In this document: positions 31,765 through 46,881 of the stretch, piece by piece
Position numbering within the stretch: the stretch's first letter is position 1
Layout of the letters: each line of letters begins with the position of its first letter
Assembly (NCBI RefSeq): GCF_026967475.1
Contig: NZ_CP114058.1
Span: 2,914,001 to 2,978,000 of the forward strand
DNA from: Rouxiella chamberiensis
Lineage (GTDB): Bacteria; Pseudomonadota; Gammaproteobacteria; Enterobacterales; Enterobacteriaceae
DNA length: 64,000 nucleotides
Reading direction: 5' to 3'
Notes under the pieces: generated by a model
Told to the model about the DNA's origin: nothing
Seen by the model: the letters and a program-made list of their open reading frames with translations, nothing else
Database searches by the model: none
Translations under genes and position numbers: made by a program

Positions 31765-31773
31765 TTGCCTGAA

Positions 31774-31797
31774 GCCCGGACATGTTCCGGGCTTTTT
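31774..31797 (+). terminator. Terminator after pssA
   Basis: Stem GCCCGGA/TCCGGGC (31774-31780 with 31786-31792) then five T. Confidence 0.88.
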
Positions 31798-31828
31798 AAT
31801 GGCCTTTTCCCGCAGGAGCAGCCCATTT

Positions 31829-32165
31829 ATGCGAACACTGATACCCGTAATATTTCTTCCCCTGTTTATTTGCAGCGGCTGTACCCATTGGGCCAGGGAT
31901 AACTGGACAGGCAAAGACAAGGCCGAGCATTTCGCGGCTTCGGCGGTGCTCGCCGCAGCGGGTACGGCGTATGCCAACAATCAGGGGCGCAGCGAGGCGC
32001 AGAGCCGCTCTTTCGGGTTACTGGTTCTCTGTAGGAATCGGTGCAGGAAAAGAGTTTTACGACAGTCGGGAAGCTGGCAGCGGATGGAGCTTGAAAGATT
32101 TTAGCTGGGATATTGCGGGCGCGGCGACAGGCTATAGCGCCTATCAGCTTATTCATAACAACTAG
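31829..32165 (+). pseudogene. yfiM: YfiM lipoprotein, frameshifted
   Basis: Removing one G from GGTTC at 32023-32027 gives a 111-residue product matching E. coli YfiM: signal peptide ending at the lipobox-like ICSGC, then GKDKAEHFAASAVLAAAG, LLFSVGIGAGKEFYDSREAGSGWS and KDFSWDIAGAATGY. It is a predicted outer- or inner-membrane lipoprotein with a YfiM/glycine-zipper-like core. As written the frame closes at 32104. Position between pssA and kgtP matches E. coli. Confidence 0.85.
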
Positions 32166-32186
32166 GGCCTCTGAAGAGGCCCTTTT
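32165..32186. terminator. Terminator between yfiM and kgtP
   Basis: Stem GGGCCTC/GAGGCCC (32165-32171 with 32176-32182) followed by TTTT, between convergent genes. Confidence 0.8.
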
Positions 32187-32207
32187 GCTATTTCACTAAA
32201 GAATGTC

Positions 32208-33505
32208 TTAAAGACGTATCTCTTTGCCTTTCGCATGCAGCTTGATTGAAACAATAAAGGCAATCAGGCTCATGCCGGAAACATACCAGAAAAACACTTC
32301 CTCGATATTCCAGGATTTAAAGCTCAGGGCCACATATTCGGCAGATCCGCCAAAGACGGCATTCGCCACCGCGTAGGAAAGACCCACGCCCAACGCTCTG
32401 ACTTCGGCAGGGAACATCTCGGCTTTAAGGAGTCCACTGATCGAGGTATAGAAGGTTACGATAGCCAGTGCAATAACGATAAGCGTAAAGGCGAGATAAG
32501 GGCTGGTGACGCTTTGCAGGGTATAGAGAATAGGAATGGTCAGCAGTGTCGCGAAGCCGGAAAATATCAGCATGGAATTTCTGCGGCCTATTTTATCGGA
32601 CAGTGCGCCAACAATCGGCTGCAGCAACATAAAGACGAAAAGAGCCAGAGTCATTAATCCACTGGCCGTTTTCGCATCCATTCCCGCTGTATTGACCAGA
32701 TACTTTTGCATGTAAGTCGTAAAGGTGTAGAAACTTAATGAACCGCCCGCAGTAAAGCCCAGCACCATCAAGAAGGCTTTCTTGTGTTTCCACAGGCCTT
32801 TGAGGCTGCCCGCATCTTTATGGTTACGCGTTTCCTTGTTGGAGGTCTCATTCAGCGAGCGACGCAGGTACAGCGCAACCACAGCCAACACGGCACCCAG
32901 TCCAAACGGAATACGCCAGCCCCAGGCACGTAACTCCTCACCAGTGAGCAGCTGTTGCAGGCAGACCAGCACCAGCAGCGCCAATAACTGACCGCCTATC
33001 AAGGTGACATATTGGAAAGACGCGAAGAAACCGCGACGACCTTCAATGGCCACTTCACTCATATAGGTGGCGCTGGTGCCGTATTCGCCGCCGACGGACA
33101 ATCCCTGGAACAGGCGCGCGAGCAGCAGCAGAGCCGGCGCCCAGCTTCCAATGGAATCGTAGGTCGGCAGACAGGCTATTACCAGCGATCCGGCGCACAT
33201 CATGCACACGGAGATAAGCATGGAATTCTTGCGCCCGTGCTTGTCGGCGATGTAGCCAAACAGCCAGCCGCCGATAGGTCGCATAAAGAATCCAGCGGCA
33301 AAAACGCCTGCAGTTTGCAGTAATTGCGTGGTGCTATTTCCACTTGGGAAGAACGAGGCAGCGAAATAAATCGAACAAAACGAATAGACGTAAAAGTCGA
33401 ACCACTCTACGAGGTTGCCTGAGGAAGCGCCCACGATGGCAAAAATTCTACTTTTTTGTCTTGAGCCGCCACATCTTGCGGCATTGGACGAGAAGTTTCT
33501 GTCAT
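32208..33505 (-). pseudogene. kgtP: KgtP 2-oxoglutarate permease, frameshifted near the start
   Basis: A metabolite:H+ symporter of the MFS, 432 residues when one base is restored in the T6 run at 33452-33457 (A6 on the coding strand); E. coli KgtP is also 432. The repaired N-terminus starts [18 protein letters not shown] and joins the conserved [24 protein letters not shown] motifs: GRIADKHGR-like [12 protein letters not shown] and [15 protein letters not shown] 33505 has GGAGAG just upstream. As written, only the part from 33434 onward reads in frame. It imports 2-oxoglutarate. Confidence 0.9.
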
Positions 33506-33711
33506 TTTTATACTCTCCTGCTTTGTGCAGTTTAGGTCATTTATTATGATTTTTTATGCAATATGCGACCTAAGTTAAGCAGGAAAAGGGGGGATAAAGC
33601 GAGGATTATTGATTATTTATTGTATTAAGCGAGCGTTTTGCGAGCAGTGTCGAACTGCATTACGCGCATTTGTCTACTCGGAAATTGATTTTTTCACCCA
33701 TACGCAGACGA

Positions 33712-33742
33712 GAAAAAGCCCCGTTCATACGAACGGGGCTAT
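33712..33742 (-). terminator. Terminator of the rrn operon
   Basis: Perfect ten-base stem 33717-33726 with 33731-33740 (AGCCCCGTTC/GAACGGGGCT), with a T5 tract on the minus strand, just past the 5S gene. Confidence 0.92.
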
Positions 33743-33753
33743 TTCTTTGTTTG

Positions 33754-33873
33754 ATGCCTGGCAGTTCCCTACTCTCGCATGGGGAGACCCCACACTACCA
33801 TCGGCGCTACGGCGTTTCACTTCTGAGTTCGGCATGGGGTCAGGTGGGACCACCGCGCTACTGCCGCCAGGCA
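33754..33873 (-). rRNA. rrf: 5S ribosomal RNA
   Basis: A 120-base stretch whose complement begins TGCCTGGCGGC and ends GCCAGGCAT, with the conserved ACCCCATGCCGAACTCAGAAG segment. Last gene of the rrn operon. Confidence 0.97.
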
Positions 33874-33986
33874 AATTCTGTTTTATTCCCACCGCTTTCC
33901 CCATCAATCAGGGTAAGCCATCGGAACCAATCTTCGAACAAGCTGATAGTTAAAACTGCGTCTCTCCAAAACACCTTCGGTGTTGT

Positions 33987-36891
<2,905 letters not shown>

Positions 36892-37030
36892 TCACAACCC
36901 GAAGGTGTCTTTGCAGACGCATTCGAAGCCGTGATTATTTGAGAGACTCTGATACAGGTGCGCATAACTCAATACTTCTACGGAGAGTTATGTTCAGCTG
37001 TATCGTTTCAATTTTTCAGCTTGTTCCAGA

Positions 37031-37043
37031 TTGTTAAAGAGCA
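37031..37043 (-). promoter_or_regulatory. Spacer boxA antitermination element
   Basis: TGCTCTTTAACAA on the minus strand in the 16S-23S spacer, upstream of 23S; the usual Nus-factor boxA. Confidence 0.75.
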
Positions 37044-37128
37044 ATATCTCAAACACGACTCGTTGAAGTCATCTTTAAGATATGAGTTTGCAAAAACTCG
37101 GTGACAACGTCTTTCACGCGTTGTCGAG

Positions 37129-37204
37129 TGGCGTCCCCAAGGGGATTCGAACCCCTGTTACAGCCGTGAAAGGGCAGTGTCCTAGGCCTCTAGACGATGG
37201 GGAC
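37129..37204 (-). tRNA. gltT: tRNA-Glu (TTC) in the rrn spacer
   Basis: A 76-base cloverleaf; complement starts GTCCCCATCGTCTAGAGG, anticodon TTC in CCCTTTCACGG, T-loop GGTTCGAATCC and encoded CCA. The single Glu spacer tRNA matches E. coli rrnG, which also lies next to clpB. The gltT/gltW naming among copies is not certain. Confidence 0.96.
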
Positions 37205-37343
37205 ACGAAAATGCAGCACCGAATCCACAGACCCGGCACTTTTTCGTATCTGCGCAGGTTTCCCTACTGCATCAACAGGTGCTCTTGCTCGTTTACATCT
37301 ATCAGACAATCTGTGTGGACACTGCACAATGCGTATCTTGAGG

Positions 37344-38885
<1,542 letters not shown>

Positions 38886-39310
38886 AAAGTTCGATTTGCT
38901 GAAACAAGTTCAGCGATGCTCAAAGTTACTTCACATCATTCATAATGAATTACTGCTTGGTCACTCTAAGACTTGATATTTTTTGCCACCGAGGTGGCGG
39001 ATATCGTCTTGTGAGTGCCCACACAGATTGTCTGATAAATTGTTAAAGAGCAGTGAGTTACGCGCTTTCGCTTGCTAACTCGAGGTGGCGTATATTACGC
39101 TTTCCTCATTTGATGTCAACCGTTTATTTCGTCGGTCACCATCATTTTTAATTCTTCCCGACTCGTTCACACCGCGTTGCTGCTGCGTTGTTCCCTGTCG
39201 TTGGAGCGGCATTATAGGGAGTTTCCGCAGGGCCGCAAGCGTTTATTCGAAATAAATTATCAACCGCTCATTAATTCGCCAATTCGTGCATTTTTGAATA
39301 ATAAACCAAC
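38886..39310 (-). promoter_or_regulatory. rrn leader and tandem promoters P1/P2
   Basis: No protein gene here. Minus-strand P1: TTGCGG (39233-39238), 16-base spacer, TATAAT (39211-39216), preceded by AT-rich sequence like an UP element. P2: TTGACA (39114-39119), 16 bases, TAATAT (39092-39097). Leader boxA TGCTCTTTAACA is at 39041-39052. The arrangement matches E. coli rrn operons. Confidence 0.85.
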
Positions 39311-39340
39311 AAAAAAGGGGCCAACCTTGCGGTTAGCCCC
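39311..39340 (-). terminator. Terminator after clpB
   Basis: Stem GGGGCTAACC GCAA GGTTGGCCCC on the minus strand (39317-39326 with 39331-39340), then T6 at 39311-39316. Confidence 0.9.
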
Positions 39341-39393
39341 TTTTAATCAGGTATTACTCAGGTCAAAAGACCTGAGTTCTCCTTATCATTGTC

Positions 39394-41968
39394 TTATTGT
39401 TTAGCAACAATGTGGTCGTTTTCTACATCTATCGTAATCGGCTTACCCGGTATCAGCTTGCCGGAGAGGATTTGCTGAGCCAGCGGGTTTTCGATTTCCT
39501 GCTGAATGGCGCGTTTAAGAGGTCGTGCACCATAAACCGGATCGAAGCCCGTGTTACCCAGCAGCTCCAACGCGGCATCGGTGAGATGTGCGCTGTAACC
39601 CCGTTCATCCAGACGTTTATACAAACGCTGCAACTGAATCTCGGCAATGTGCTTGATATGCGCATGAGCCAGTGGGTGGAAGACCACGACTTCATCTATA
39701 CGGTTGATAAACTCGGGACGGAAGTTATGTGTGACCACTTCCATGACCGAACTTTTCATCTGCGCATAGGTTGCCTGACCGAAATGCTGCTGGATAATGT
39801 CTGAGCCCAGGTTCGAAGTCATGATGACCACCGTATTACGGAAGTCGACTGTACGCCCCTGCCCATCCGTCAGTCGGCCATCGTCCAGAACCTGCAAGAG
39901 AATGTTGAACACATCAGGATGCGCTTTCTCGACTTCATCAAGCAAAATCACGGAATAAGGACGACGACGAACCGCTTCCGTCAGATAACCGCCCTCTTCA
40001 TACCCGACATATCCCGGAGGCGCACCCACCAGCCGTGACACAGAGTGTTTCTCCATGAACTCCGACATATCGATACGCACCATCGCGTCATCACTATTAA
40101 AGAGGAAAGTCGCCAGCGCTTTGCAGAGTTCGGTTTTACCAACCCCGGTCGGACCGAGGAACAGGAAGGAACCGATCGGACGGTTAGGATCCGACAAACC
40201 GGCACGGCTACGACGAATCGCATTCGACACGGCATCCACCGCTTCATTCTGGCCAATGACCCTATGATGCAGCTCGTCTTCCATTCGCAGCAGTTTTTCA
40301 CGTTCGCTTTCCAGCATTCTGGCAACCGGAATCCCGGTCCAGCGCGCCAGCACGTCGGCAATTTCGACATCGGTCACACGGTTACGCAGCAGCTTCATGG
40401 TTTTGCCTTCTGCCTGCGTAGCCGCCGCGAGCTGTTTTTCCAGCTCGGGGATTTTGCCGTATTGCAGTTCGGACATGCGGCCGAGATCCCCAACGCGACG
40501 CGCCTGCTCAAGGGTAATCTTCGCCTGCTCCAGTTCTGCCTTGATATTCTGAGTGCCGCTCAGAGAGGCTTTCTCTGCTTTCCACTCTTCATCAAGCCCG
40601 GAATATTCACGCTCTTTCTGATCGAGTTCGGTATTGAGCATTTCAAGACGCTTGATGCTGGCGTCATCCGACTCTTTCTTCAAAGCCTGCTGTTCGAGCT
40701 TCAGCTGAATGATACGACGATCGAGGCGGTCCAGCGATTCCGGCTTGGAGTCCATCTGCATACGAATGCTGGAAGCCGCTTCATCGATAAGGTCGATAGC
40801 CTTGTCGGGCAGCTGGCGATCGGAAATATAGCGATGAGACAAGGTTGCCGCGGCAACGATGGCCGGATCGGTTATCTGCACATGGTGGTGCAGCTCATAG
40901 CGCTCTTTCAGACCACGCAAAATGGCGATGGTGTCTTCAACGGACGGTTCCGCCACAAACACTTTCTGGAAACGACGTTCCAGCGCGGCATCTTTCTCGA
41001 TGAACTGGCGGTATTCGTTTAATGTTGTTGCACCCACGCAGTGAAGTTCGCCGCGAGCCAGGGCCGGTTTGAGCATATTGCCCGCATCCATCGCGCCATC
41101 GGCTTTACCGGCGCCAACCATGGTGTGCAGTTCATCTATAAAGAGGATAACGCTGCCTTCCTGCTTGGCCAGGTCGTTAAGCACACCTTTCAGGCGCTCT
41201 TCAAACTCGCCGCGGTATTTGGCACCCGCCACCAGCGCACCCATGTCCAGAGACAGCACACGCTTGTTCTTTAATCCTTCGGGGACTTCGCCATTGATGA
41301 TGCGCTGGGCAAGGCCTTCGGCAATCGCCGTTTTACCCACGCCCGGTTCACCGATTAATACCGGATTGTTTTTGGTACGGCGTTGCAGAACCTGAATGGT
41401 GCGGCGGATCTCTTCGTCACGGCCAATCACCGGGTCCAGCTTGCCTTGGTTCGGCGCGCTCAGTCAGATCAATGGTGTATTTCTTTAAAGCCTGACGTGA
41501 GTCTTCGGCTCCCTGATCATCCACTTTGTCACCACCTCGCATTTGATCGATAGCTACACTGATTTTTTCAACGGTCGCACCACTGGCCTTCAGGAGGTCA
41601 GTCAATGCGCCGCGGTCTTTCAAGGCCGCCAGAATGAAAAGTTCCGACGAGATAAACTTGTCGGCGCGCTGTTGCGCCAACTTGTCACAGAGATTCAGGA
41701 CACGAACCAGTTCGCTGGATGGTTGAACATCCCCACCGGTTCCTTCAACTTGCGGTAAACGACCCAATGCCTGATCGACGTCCGTGCGGACCCGCTGGGC
41801 ATCGACGCCCGCAGAGGTTAATAAAGGACGCACGGTTCCGCCTTCCTGGGTGAGCAAGGCGCTCATCAGATGGACGGGTTCGATAAACTGGTTGTCGCGG
41901 CCAAGTGCGAGTGACTGGGCATCGGCGAGGGCAAGCTGGAATTTGCTGGTAAGACGATCCAGACGCAT
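39394..41968 (-). pseudogene. clpB: ClpB disaggregase, frameshifted
   Basis: Hexameric AAA+ chaperone that rescues aggregated proteins with DnaK. One extra base in GGTTC (+ strand 41448-41452) splits it; removing it gives [29 protein letters not shown] and a protein of 857 residues, exactly the E. coli length. N-domain, NBD1 (Walker [10 protein letters not shown], Walker [10 protein letters not shown]), coiled-coil M-domain (about 400-540) and NBD2 ([22 protein letters not shown]) are all present. ATG 41968 has GGAGG upstream. A sigma-32 promoter precedes it. Confidence 0.94.
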
Positions 41969-42005
41969 AACACCTCCAATACTGAACAAAATTGCTACTG
42001 GAGAT

Positions 42006-42034
42006 TAAATGAGGCCAAGCCCCACGATTTCAAG
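42006..42034 (-). promoter_or_regulatory. Sigma-32 heat-shock promoter of clpB
   Basis: On the minus strand CTTGAAA (42028-42034), 13-base spacer, CCTCATTTA (42006-42014). It fits the RpoH consensus CTTGAAA-N13-CCCCATNT and resembles the E. coli clpB promoter, whose -10 is also CCTCATTTA. Confidence 0.88.
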
Positions 42035-42098
42035 GTTATTTCGTCAGTATATTATGAGTACAACGTGATGCGTATCTGGATCGTCTTGATTTGATAGG

Positions 42099-42836
42099 TT
42101 ATATCAGCCAGATCAAAGTTGCCAGCCGTCCGGTGATTCCGTCGCGGCGATAGGAGAAGAAATGAGCCGGAGAGCTGACTGTGCAGCGATCACCGCCATA
42201 GAACTGGCTGACGCCGGCGGCCTGCAAGCGCAGACGGGCAAGCTTGTAGATATCGGCAAGGTATTTTCCCTGCCCGACGGGGGCAAAGGCATCGACGGTC
42301 TGCGGGTCATGCTGCATGAACGCGGCACGCACTTCGGCGCCCACTTCAAACTGCTCAGGACCAATCGCCGGGCCAAACCACACCATGACATCCTGCGGTT
42401 TTGCGCGAAATGCCGACAGCGTATTTTCGAGTACGCCCGCGTGCAGCCCGCGCCATCCGGCATGCGCCGCCGCGACTTCATCCCCTGCCCTGCTGCAAAA
42501 CAGCACCGGCAGGCAGTCGGCGCTCATCGCCGCACAGACGACCCCCGGCTCGCTGGTGTAAGCCGCATCGGCGCGAATCGTAGAATGAGGCGTTGTTTGC
42601 GTCAGACGCGCTACGTCAATGCCGTGAACCTGTTCCAGCCAATGCGGTGCAGCCGGAAGCTGGGCGAGCTGAACCAGACGCTGCCGATTGGTGGCGACGT
42701 GTTCGGGTGTATCGGAAACGTGGGAGCCAAGATTGAGCGAATCGTAGGGCGGCAGACTGACGCCGCCCAGACGGGTAGTAGAACAGGACCGCACCGATTC
42801 AGGCTGCGGCCAGTGTGGCAGGATTAATGCAGGCAT
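42099..42836 (-). CDS. pgeF: PgeF (YfiH), peptidoglycan editing factor
   Basis: A 245-residue DUF152/multicopper-laccase-like family protein that lowers misincorporation of L-serine in peptidoglycan precursors. Metal/active-site motifs: WLEQVHG, MSADCLPVLF and AAHAGWRGL. Start ATG 42836 shares one base with the rluD stop (TAATG), so the two are translationally coupled; the open frame upstream inside rluD is not used. Confidence 0.94.
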   Translation of the reverse strand: MPALILPHWPQPESVRSCSTTRLGGVSLPPYDSLNLGSHVSDTPEHVATNRQRLVQLAQLPAAPHWLEQVHGIDVARLTQTTPHSTIRADAAYTSEPGVVCAAMSADCLPVLFCSRAGDEVAAAHAGWRGLHAGVLENTLSAFRAKPQDVMVWFGPAIGPEQFEVGAEVRAAFMQHDPQTVDAFAPVGQGKYLADIYKLARLRLQAAGVSQFYGGDRCTVSSPAHFFSYRRDGITGRLATLIWLI

Positions 42837-43813
42837 TACCAATGCATCTGATCCTTGAACTCTTCGGTATCGGCTTTCATGGCGTCTATCAAGTCGACCA
42901 TGTCCTGAGGCAGCGGCGCGTGCCACTCCATCTGGATACCGGTTACCGGATGGAACAGACGCAACATGGTGGCGTGCAGTGCCTGACGGTCAAAGGTACG
43001 CAGCTGATTGATGAAGCCTTCCGATGCACCTTTTGGCGGACGTGGACGACCACCATACAGTTGATCGCCAACCAGCGGATGGTTGATGTGCGCCATGTGA
43101 ACACGAATCTGGTGTGTACGACCGGTTTCCAGACGCAGACGCAGACGCGTATGGGCACGGAAGTGCTCCATGATGCGATAGTGCGTGGTTGCCGGTTTAC
43201 CCATCGGGTGAACGGCCATATGGGTGCGCTTGGTGCTGTGACGTGAAATAGGTTCGTTGACCGTGCCACCCGCCGTCATGTTGCCGATAGCAACGGCTTC
43301 GTATTCACGGGTAATTTCACGGCGCTGCAACGCATCAACCAGATGTGTCTGGGCAGGCACGGTTTTGGCAACCACCATCAAACCGGTGGTATCCTTGTCG
43401 AGACGGTGAACGATGCCGCAACGCGGAACATCGATAATCTCGGGATAATGATGCAGCAGGGCATTCAGTACAGTGCCATCGGGATTGCCGGCGCCCGGGT
43501 GAACCACCAAATCGCGCGGTTTGTTGATGACCAGAATGTCGTCATCTTCGTAAACGATGTTCAATGCGATGTCCTGAGGCAGCCAGCGAGCTTCCTCTTC
43601 GATCTGCGCATCGATGGTAATTGCTTCGCCACCCAGCACTTTTTCTTTAGGTTTGGTGGTTTTTTTACCGTTTACTGTCACCCTTTCATCAAGAATCCAA
43701 TCTTTTATGCGAGATCTTGAATAATCAGGGAACAATTCGGCCAAAGCCTGATCTAACCGTTGACCGAGTTGTGTTTCGGCAACCGTCGCCGTGAGTTGTA
43801 CTTGTTGTGCCAT
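42836..43813 (-). CDS. rluD: RluD, 23S rRNA pseudouridine 1911/1915/1917 synthase
   Basis: A 325-residue RluA-family enzyme. S4 RNA-binding domain at the N-terminus (QRLDQALAELFPDYSRSRIKDWI), catalytic Asp in GIVHRLDKDTTGLMVVAKT, and family motifs GRTHQIRVHM and HPLVGD. It modifies helix 69 of 23S rRNA, needed for ribosome assembly and termination. Overlaps pgeF by one base and is divergent from bamD. Confidence 0.96.
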   Translation of the reverse strand: MAQQVQLTATVAETQLGQRLDQALAELFPDYSRSRIKDWILDERVTVNGKKTTKPKEKVLGGEAITIDAQIEEEARWLPQDIALNIVYEDDDILVINKPRDLVVHPGAGNPDGTVLNALLHHYPEIIDVPRCGIVHRLDKDTTGLMVVAKTVPAQTHLVDALQRREITREYEAVAIGNMTAGGTVNEPISRHSTKRTHMAVHPMGKPATTHYRIMEHFRAHTRLRLRLETGRTHQIRVHMAHINHPLVGDQLYGGRPRPPKGASEGFINQLRTFDRQALHATMLRLFHPVTGIQMEWHAPLPQDMVDLIDAMKADTEEFKDQMHW

Positions 43814-43942
43814 ATGCTGCTCTTGGGTAACCTTGGGTTTTCACGGCGATGCCGTTTAAAATAATGTGCTATTGTAGCTGGTCTTTGTCGGGAGCTTAAC
43901 GGACAGTCTCCCAGAATAACACCTGAGGATAATCAAAACGTC

Positions 43943-44674
43943 ATGACGCGTGTGAAATATCTGGTGGCAGCAGCCACGTTGAGTCTGGCGCTGGTAGGTT
44001 GCTCCAGTTCCAAAGAAGCGGTCCCCGATAACCCGCCAAACGTCCTTTACGCGACTGCCCAGCAAAAGCTGCAGGACGGTAACTTTAAAGGCGCGATTGC
44101 GCAACTGGAAGCGTTGGATAACCGCTATCCGTTTGGGCCGTACTCACAGCAAGTGCAGTTGGATCTGATTTATGCCTATTACAAGTCGGCTGATTTGCCA
44201 CTTGCCCAGGCATCTATCGATCGCTTCATGCGTTTGAATCCAACTCATCCAAACATCGACTACGTCATGTATATGCGTGGCCTGACCGATATGGCGTTGG
44301 ATGACAGTGCTCTGCAAGGATTCTTTGGTGTCGATCGTTCAGACCGTGATCCACAGCATGCACGCGCTGCGTTTCGCGATTTCAGCCAGCTGCTTCATTC
44401 TTATCCAAACAGTCAGTATGCGACCGATGCCAACAAGCGTCTGGTCTTCCTGAAAGACCGTTTGTCTAAATTTGAGCTGTCAGTGGTGCAATACTACACT
44501 AAACGCGGGGCTTACGTCGCCGTTGTTAATCGTGTTGAGCAAATGATGAAGGATTATCCGGATACCAAAGCAACGCGCGATGCGTTGCCTCTGATGGAAA
44601 ATGCTTACAGAGAACTGCAATTAACTAACGAAGCAGACAAGGTCGCCAAAGTTATCGCGCAGAACCCTGCCTGA
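43943..44674 (+). CDS. bamD: BamD, outer-membrane assembly lipoprotein
   Basis: A 243-residue essential lipoprotein of the BAM complex. Signal peptide with lipobox ALVGC-SSS at about residue 19, then five TPR-like repeats ([26 protein letters not shown] first). It docks to BamA in the periplasm and helps fold outer-membrane proteins. CTGAGGAT precedes ATG 43943. Confidence 0.96.
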   Translation: MTRVKYLVAAATLSLALVGCSSSKEAVPDNPPNVLYATAQQKLQDGNFKGAIAQLEALDNRYPFGPYSQQVQLDLIYAYYKSADLPLAQASIDRFMRLNPTHPNIDYVMYMRGLTDMALDDSALQGFFGVDRSDRDPQHARAAFRDFSQLLHSYPNSQYATDANKRLVFLKDRLSKFELSVVQYYTKRGAYVAVVNRVEQMMKDYPDTKATRDALPLMENAYRELQLTNEADKVAKVIAQNPA

Positions 44675-44700
44675 TTGCTTTTACAGCCTGTGTGTTTAAA

Positions 44701-44727
44701 ACGGTGGCTCAGGCCGCCGTTTTTTTG
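44701..44727 (+). terminator. Terminator after bamD
   Basis: Stem ACGGTGGC/GCCGCCGT (44701-44708 with 44713-44720) followed by T7. Confidence 0.88.
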
Positions 44728-44869
44728 TCCTAAACGTCTGAAAACCTCCTGTATTTTCCCTATTATCTTATTGATTAATTAGCATTGTTGAACGTATCCC
44801 GCAGACTTTTGTTCACTTAATCGGCATTCATCACAAATAACGGCCTGTTGGACGAGAGGCTCAAAAAAG

Positions 44870-44885
44870 TGTGATCCAGATCACA
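44870..44885 (+). promoter_or_regulatory. CRP-binding site upstream of raiA
   Basis: TGTGATCCAGATCACA, a perfect match to both half-sites of the CRP consensus TGTGA-N6-TCACA, about 65 bases before the raiA start. Confidence 0.85.
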
Positions 44886-44949
44886 TAAATTGTGGCGCAG
44901 GACGGTATGCTGGACCTACCTAGACGGAAAGACAGAGAGGTAAGTTAAT

Positions 44950-45288
44950 ATGATCGTAAACATTACCAGCAAGCAAATGGACATCACGACCGCGATTCGG
45001 GAACACGTCGAAGACCGTCTAAAAAAACTGGAAAAGTGGCAGACTCAGTTAATTACTCCACACATCGTTCTTTCCAAACAACCCGAGGGTTTTGTGGCCG
45101 ATGCGACGATTGGTACCGCCAATGGCCCACTGGTTGCCAGCGCAACTAACCATGATATGTATATCGCCGTTAACGAGATGGTTTCCAAGCTGGAACGTCA
45201 GCTGAATAAAGTTCAGCACAAGGGTGAAGCACGCAGGGCCGAGAGCTGTGTCAAAGACATTAATCTTCAACCTATCGAAGAAGAATAG
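44950..45288 (+). CDS. raiA: RaiA (YfiA), ribosome hibernation/inactivation factor
   Basis: A 112-residue protein (E. coli 113) of the HPF/RaiA family with the beta-alpha-beta-beta-beta-alpha ribosome-binding domain ([28 protein letters not shown]) and a short acidic C-tail (IEEE). It blocks the A and P sites of idle 70S ribosomes. GAGAGG precedes ATG. The upstream CRP site predicts induction on carbon limitation. Confidence 0.96.
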   Translation: MIVNITSKQMDITTAIREHVEDRLKKLEKWQTQLITPHIVLSKQPEGFVADATIGTANGPLVASATNHDMYIAVNEMVSKLERQLNKVQHKGEARRAESCVKDINLQPIEEE

Positions 45289-45468
45289 TTCTCTCCCCTA
45301 TTGGTCAGAATTGAGCACAAGGCTTGAATTCGCTATATGACCCAGACAAATGCGCTCATACGGGCGCATTTGTCTTTTCAGTAGCCCTCGAAATGGCAAA
45401 TCTTATTGACAGAAAGAAAAGCCAGGGGTTACTTTAATGCCTGACTTCTTATGAGCACAAAACAAGAC

Positions 45469-45516
45469 ATGATCCGCAAACCGTTTTTCTTCGCCTTCTT
45501 TTTTACCTTCCCCTGA
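45469..45516 (+). CDS. pheL: PheL, phe operon leader peptide
   Basis: A 15-codon frame reading [15 protein letters not shown], seven Phe codons in fifteen; E. coli PheL is [15 protein letters not shown]. Ribosome stalling at these codons when Phe-tRNA is scarce controls the downstream attenuator of pheA. Confidence 0.95.
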   Translation: [15 protein letters not shown]

Positions 45517-45592
45517 TTGGGAGGCGTTTCGTCGTATAAGAAAGAATGCGAAGACGAACAGAAAGCCTCCTCACCAGGAGGCTTTTTTTACC
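45517..45592 (+). promoter_or_regulatory. pheA attenuator
   Basis: Terminator stem AGCCTCC/GGAGGCT (45564-45570 with 45577-45583) followed by T7. Just after the pheL stop, GGGAGGC (45520-45526) can pair with the GCCTCC arm as the antiterminator. Confidence 0.9.
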
Positions 45593-45703
45593 TGATAAAA
45601 TCCGCCGTACTTGAAGCTGCAATTTTGATTACAGGATTATGCGTAAAAGCTAACACGAAGCGCCCTGGGCCTTCGTCACAAACAATTAAAAAAGGCAAAA
45701 CCG

Positions 45704-46861
45704 ATGAGTGATAACCCGTTACTGGACCTGCGTGAGCGTATCAGCGCCCTTGATGTAAAACTGCTGGCCCTGCTGGCCGAGCGACGCGGAATGGCTATTG
45801 AAGTCGCGCAAACCAAAATGCACAGTCATCGTCCCATTCGTGACATCGAACGCGAGCGCGAATTGCTTAATCGGTTGATTATCGAAGGTAAAAAGCACAA
45901 TCTCGATGGCCATTACATCACCCGTGTCTACCAGTTGATCATTGAAGATTCGGTGCTGACTCAGCAGGCGCTGCTGCAACAGCATCTTAATCAAACTGCC
46001 TCCGGCTCTGCGCGTATCGCGTTTCTGGGTCCAAAAGGGTCCTACTCTCATCTCGCAGCACGCCAATATGCCGCTCGCCATTTCGACCAGTTTATTGAAT
46101 CCGGCTGCCTGAAGTTTCAGGATATCTTCACCCAGGTTGAAACGGGTCAGGCGGATTACGCGGTATTGCCTATCGAAAATACCAGTTCCGGCTCTATCAA
46201 CGATGTTTATGATTTACTGCAACACACCAGCCTCTCTATCGTTGGCGAGCTGACCAATGTTATCAACCACTGTGTGCTGGTTGCCGCCGATACGGACCTG
46301 TCTAAAATCGAGACCGTTTATAGCCATCCGCAACCGTTCCAGCAGTGCAGCCAGTTCATTAACCGCTTCCCGCAGTGGAAAATCGAATATTGTGAAAGCA
46401 CTGCGGCCGCAATGGAAAAAGTGGCGGCGTCCAAATCTCCGAATGTCGCTGCATTGGGTAGCGAAGCGGGCGGCGCGCTTTATGGTTTGCAGGTGCTGGA
46501 ACATAATCTGGCCAACCAGAAACAGAACATTACTCGCTTCATTGTGCTGGCGCGCAAGGCTATCGACGTCACCGAGCAGGTTCCGGCAAAAACGACTTTG
46601 ATCATGGCGACGGGCCAGCAGGCCGGTGCGCTGGTTGATGCCCTGATGGTGTTCCGCGAGCAGGGCGTGATTATGACCAAGCTGGAGTCGCGTCCGATCA
46701 ATGGCAACCCGTGGGAAGAGATGTTCTACATTGACGTGCAGGCCAACCTGCGTTCGGAAGCCATGCAGAATGCGCTACGCAATCTCAGCCCGATCACCCG
46801 TTCGCTGAAAGTACTCGGATGTTACCCAAGTGAAAACGTGGTTGCGGTAAATCCGGAATAA
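45704..46861 (+). CDS. pheA: PheA, chorismate mutase/prephenate dehydratase
   Basis: A 385-residue bifunctional enzyme of phenylalanine synthesis (E. coli 386). Chorismate mutase domain is residues 1-95 ([20 protein letters not shown]). Prephenate dehydratase is about 105-285 ([44 protein letters not shown]). The ACT regulatory domain is about 299-376 with [10 protein letters not shown] and ESRP. Regulated by pheL attenuation. Convergent with tyrA. Confidence 0.97.
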   Translation: MSDNPLLDLRERISALDVKLLALLAERRGMAIEVAQTKMHSHRPIRDIERERELLNRLIIEGKKHNLDGHYITRVYQLIIEDSVLTQQALLQQHLNQTASGSARIAFLGPKGSYSHLAARQYAARHFDQFIESGCLKFQDIFTQVETGQADYAVLPIENTSSGSINDVYDLLQHTSLSIVGELTNVINHCVLVAADTDLSKIETVYSHPQPFQQCSQFINRFPQWKIEYCESTAAAMEKVAASKSPNVAALGSEAGGALYGLQVLEHNLANQKQNITRFIVLARKAIDVTEQVPAKTTLIMATGQQAGALVDALMVFREQGVIMTKLESRPINGNPWEEMFYIDVQANLRSEAMQNALRNLSPITRSLKVLGCYPSENVVAVNPE

Positions 46862-46881
46862 AGCTCGCAAAAACAGCTATA

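Noticed and set aside
45517..45711. 64-codon open frame upstream of pheA
   Set aside because: It covers the pheL attenuator and the pheA ribosome binding region; pheL explains the locus.
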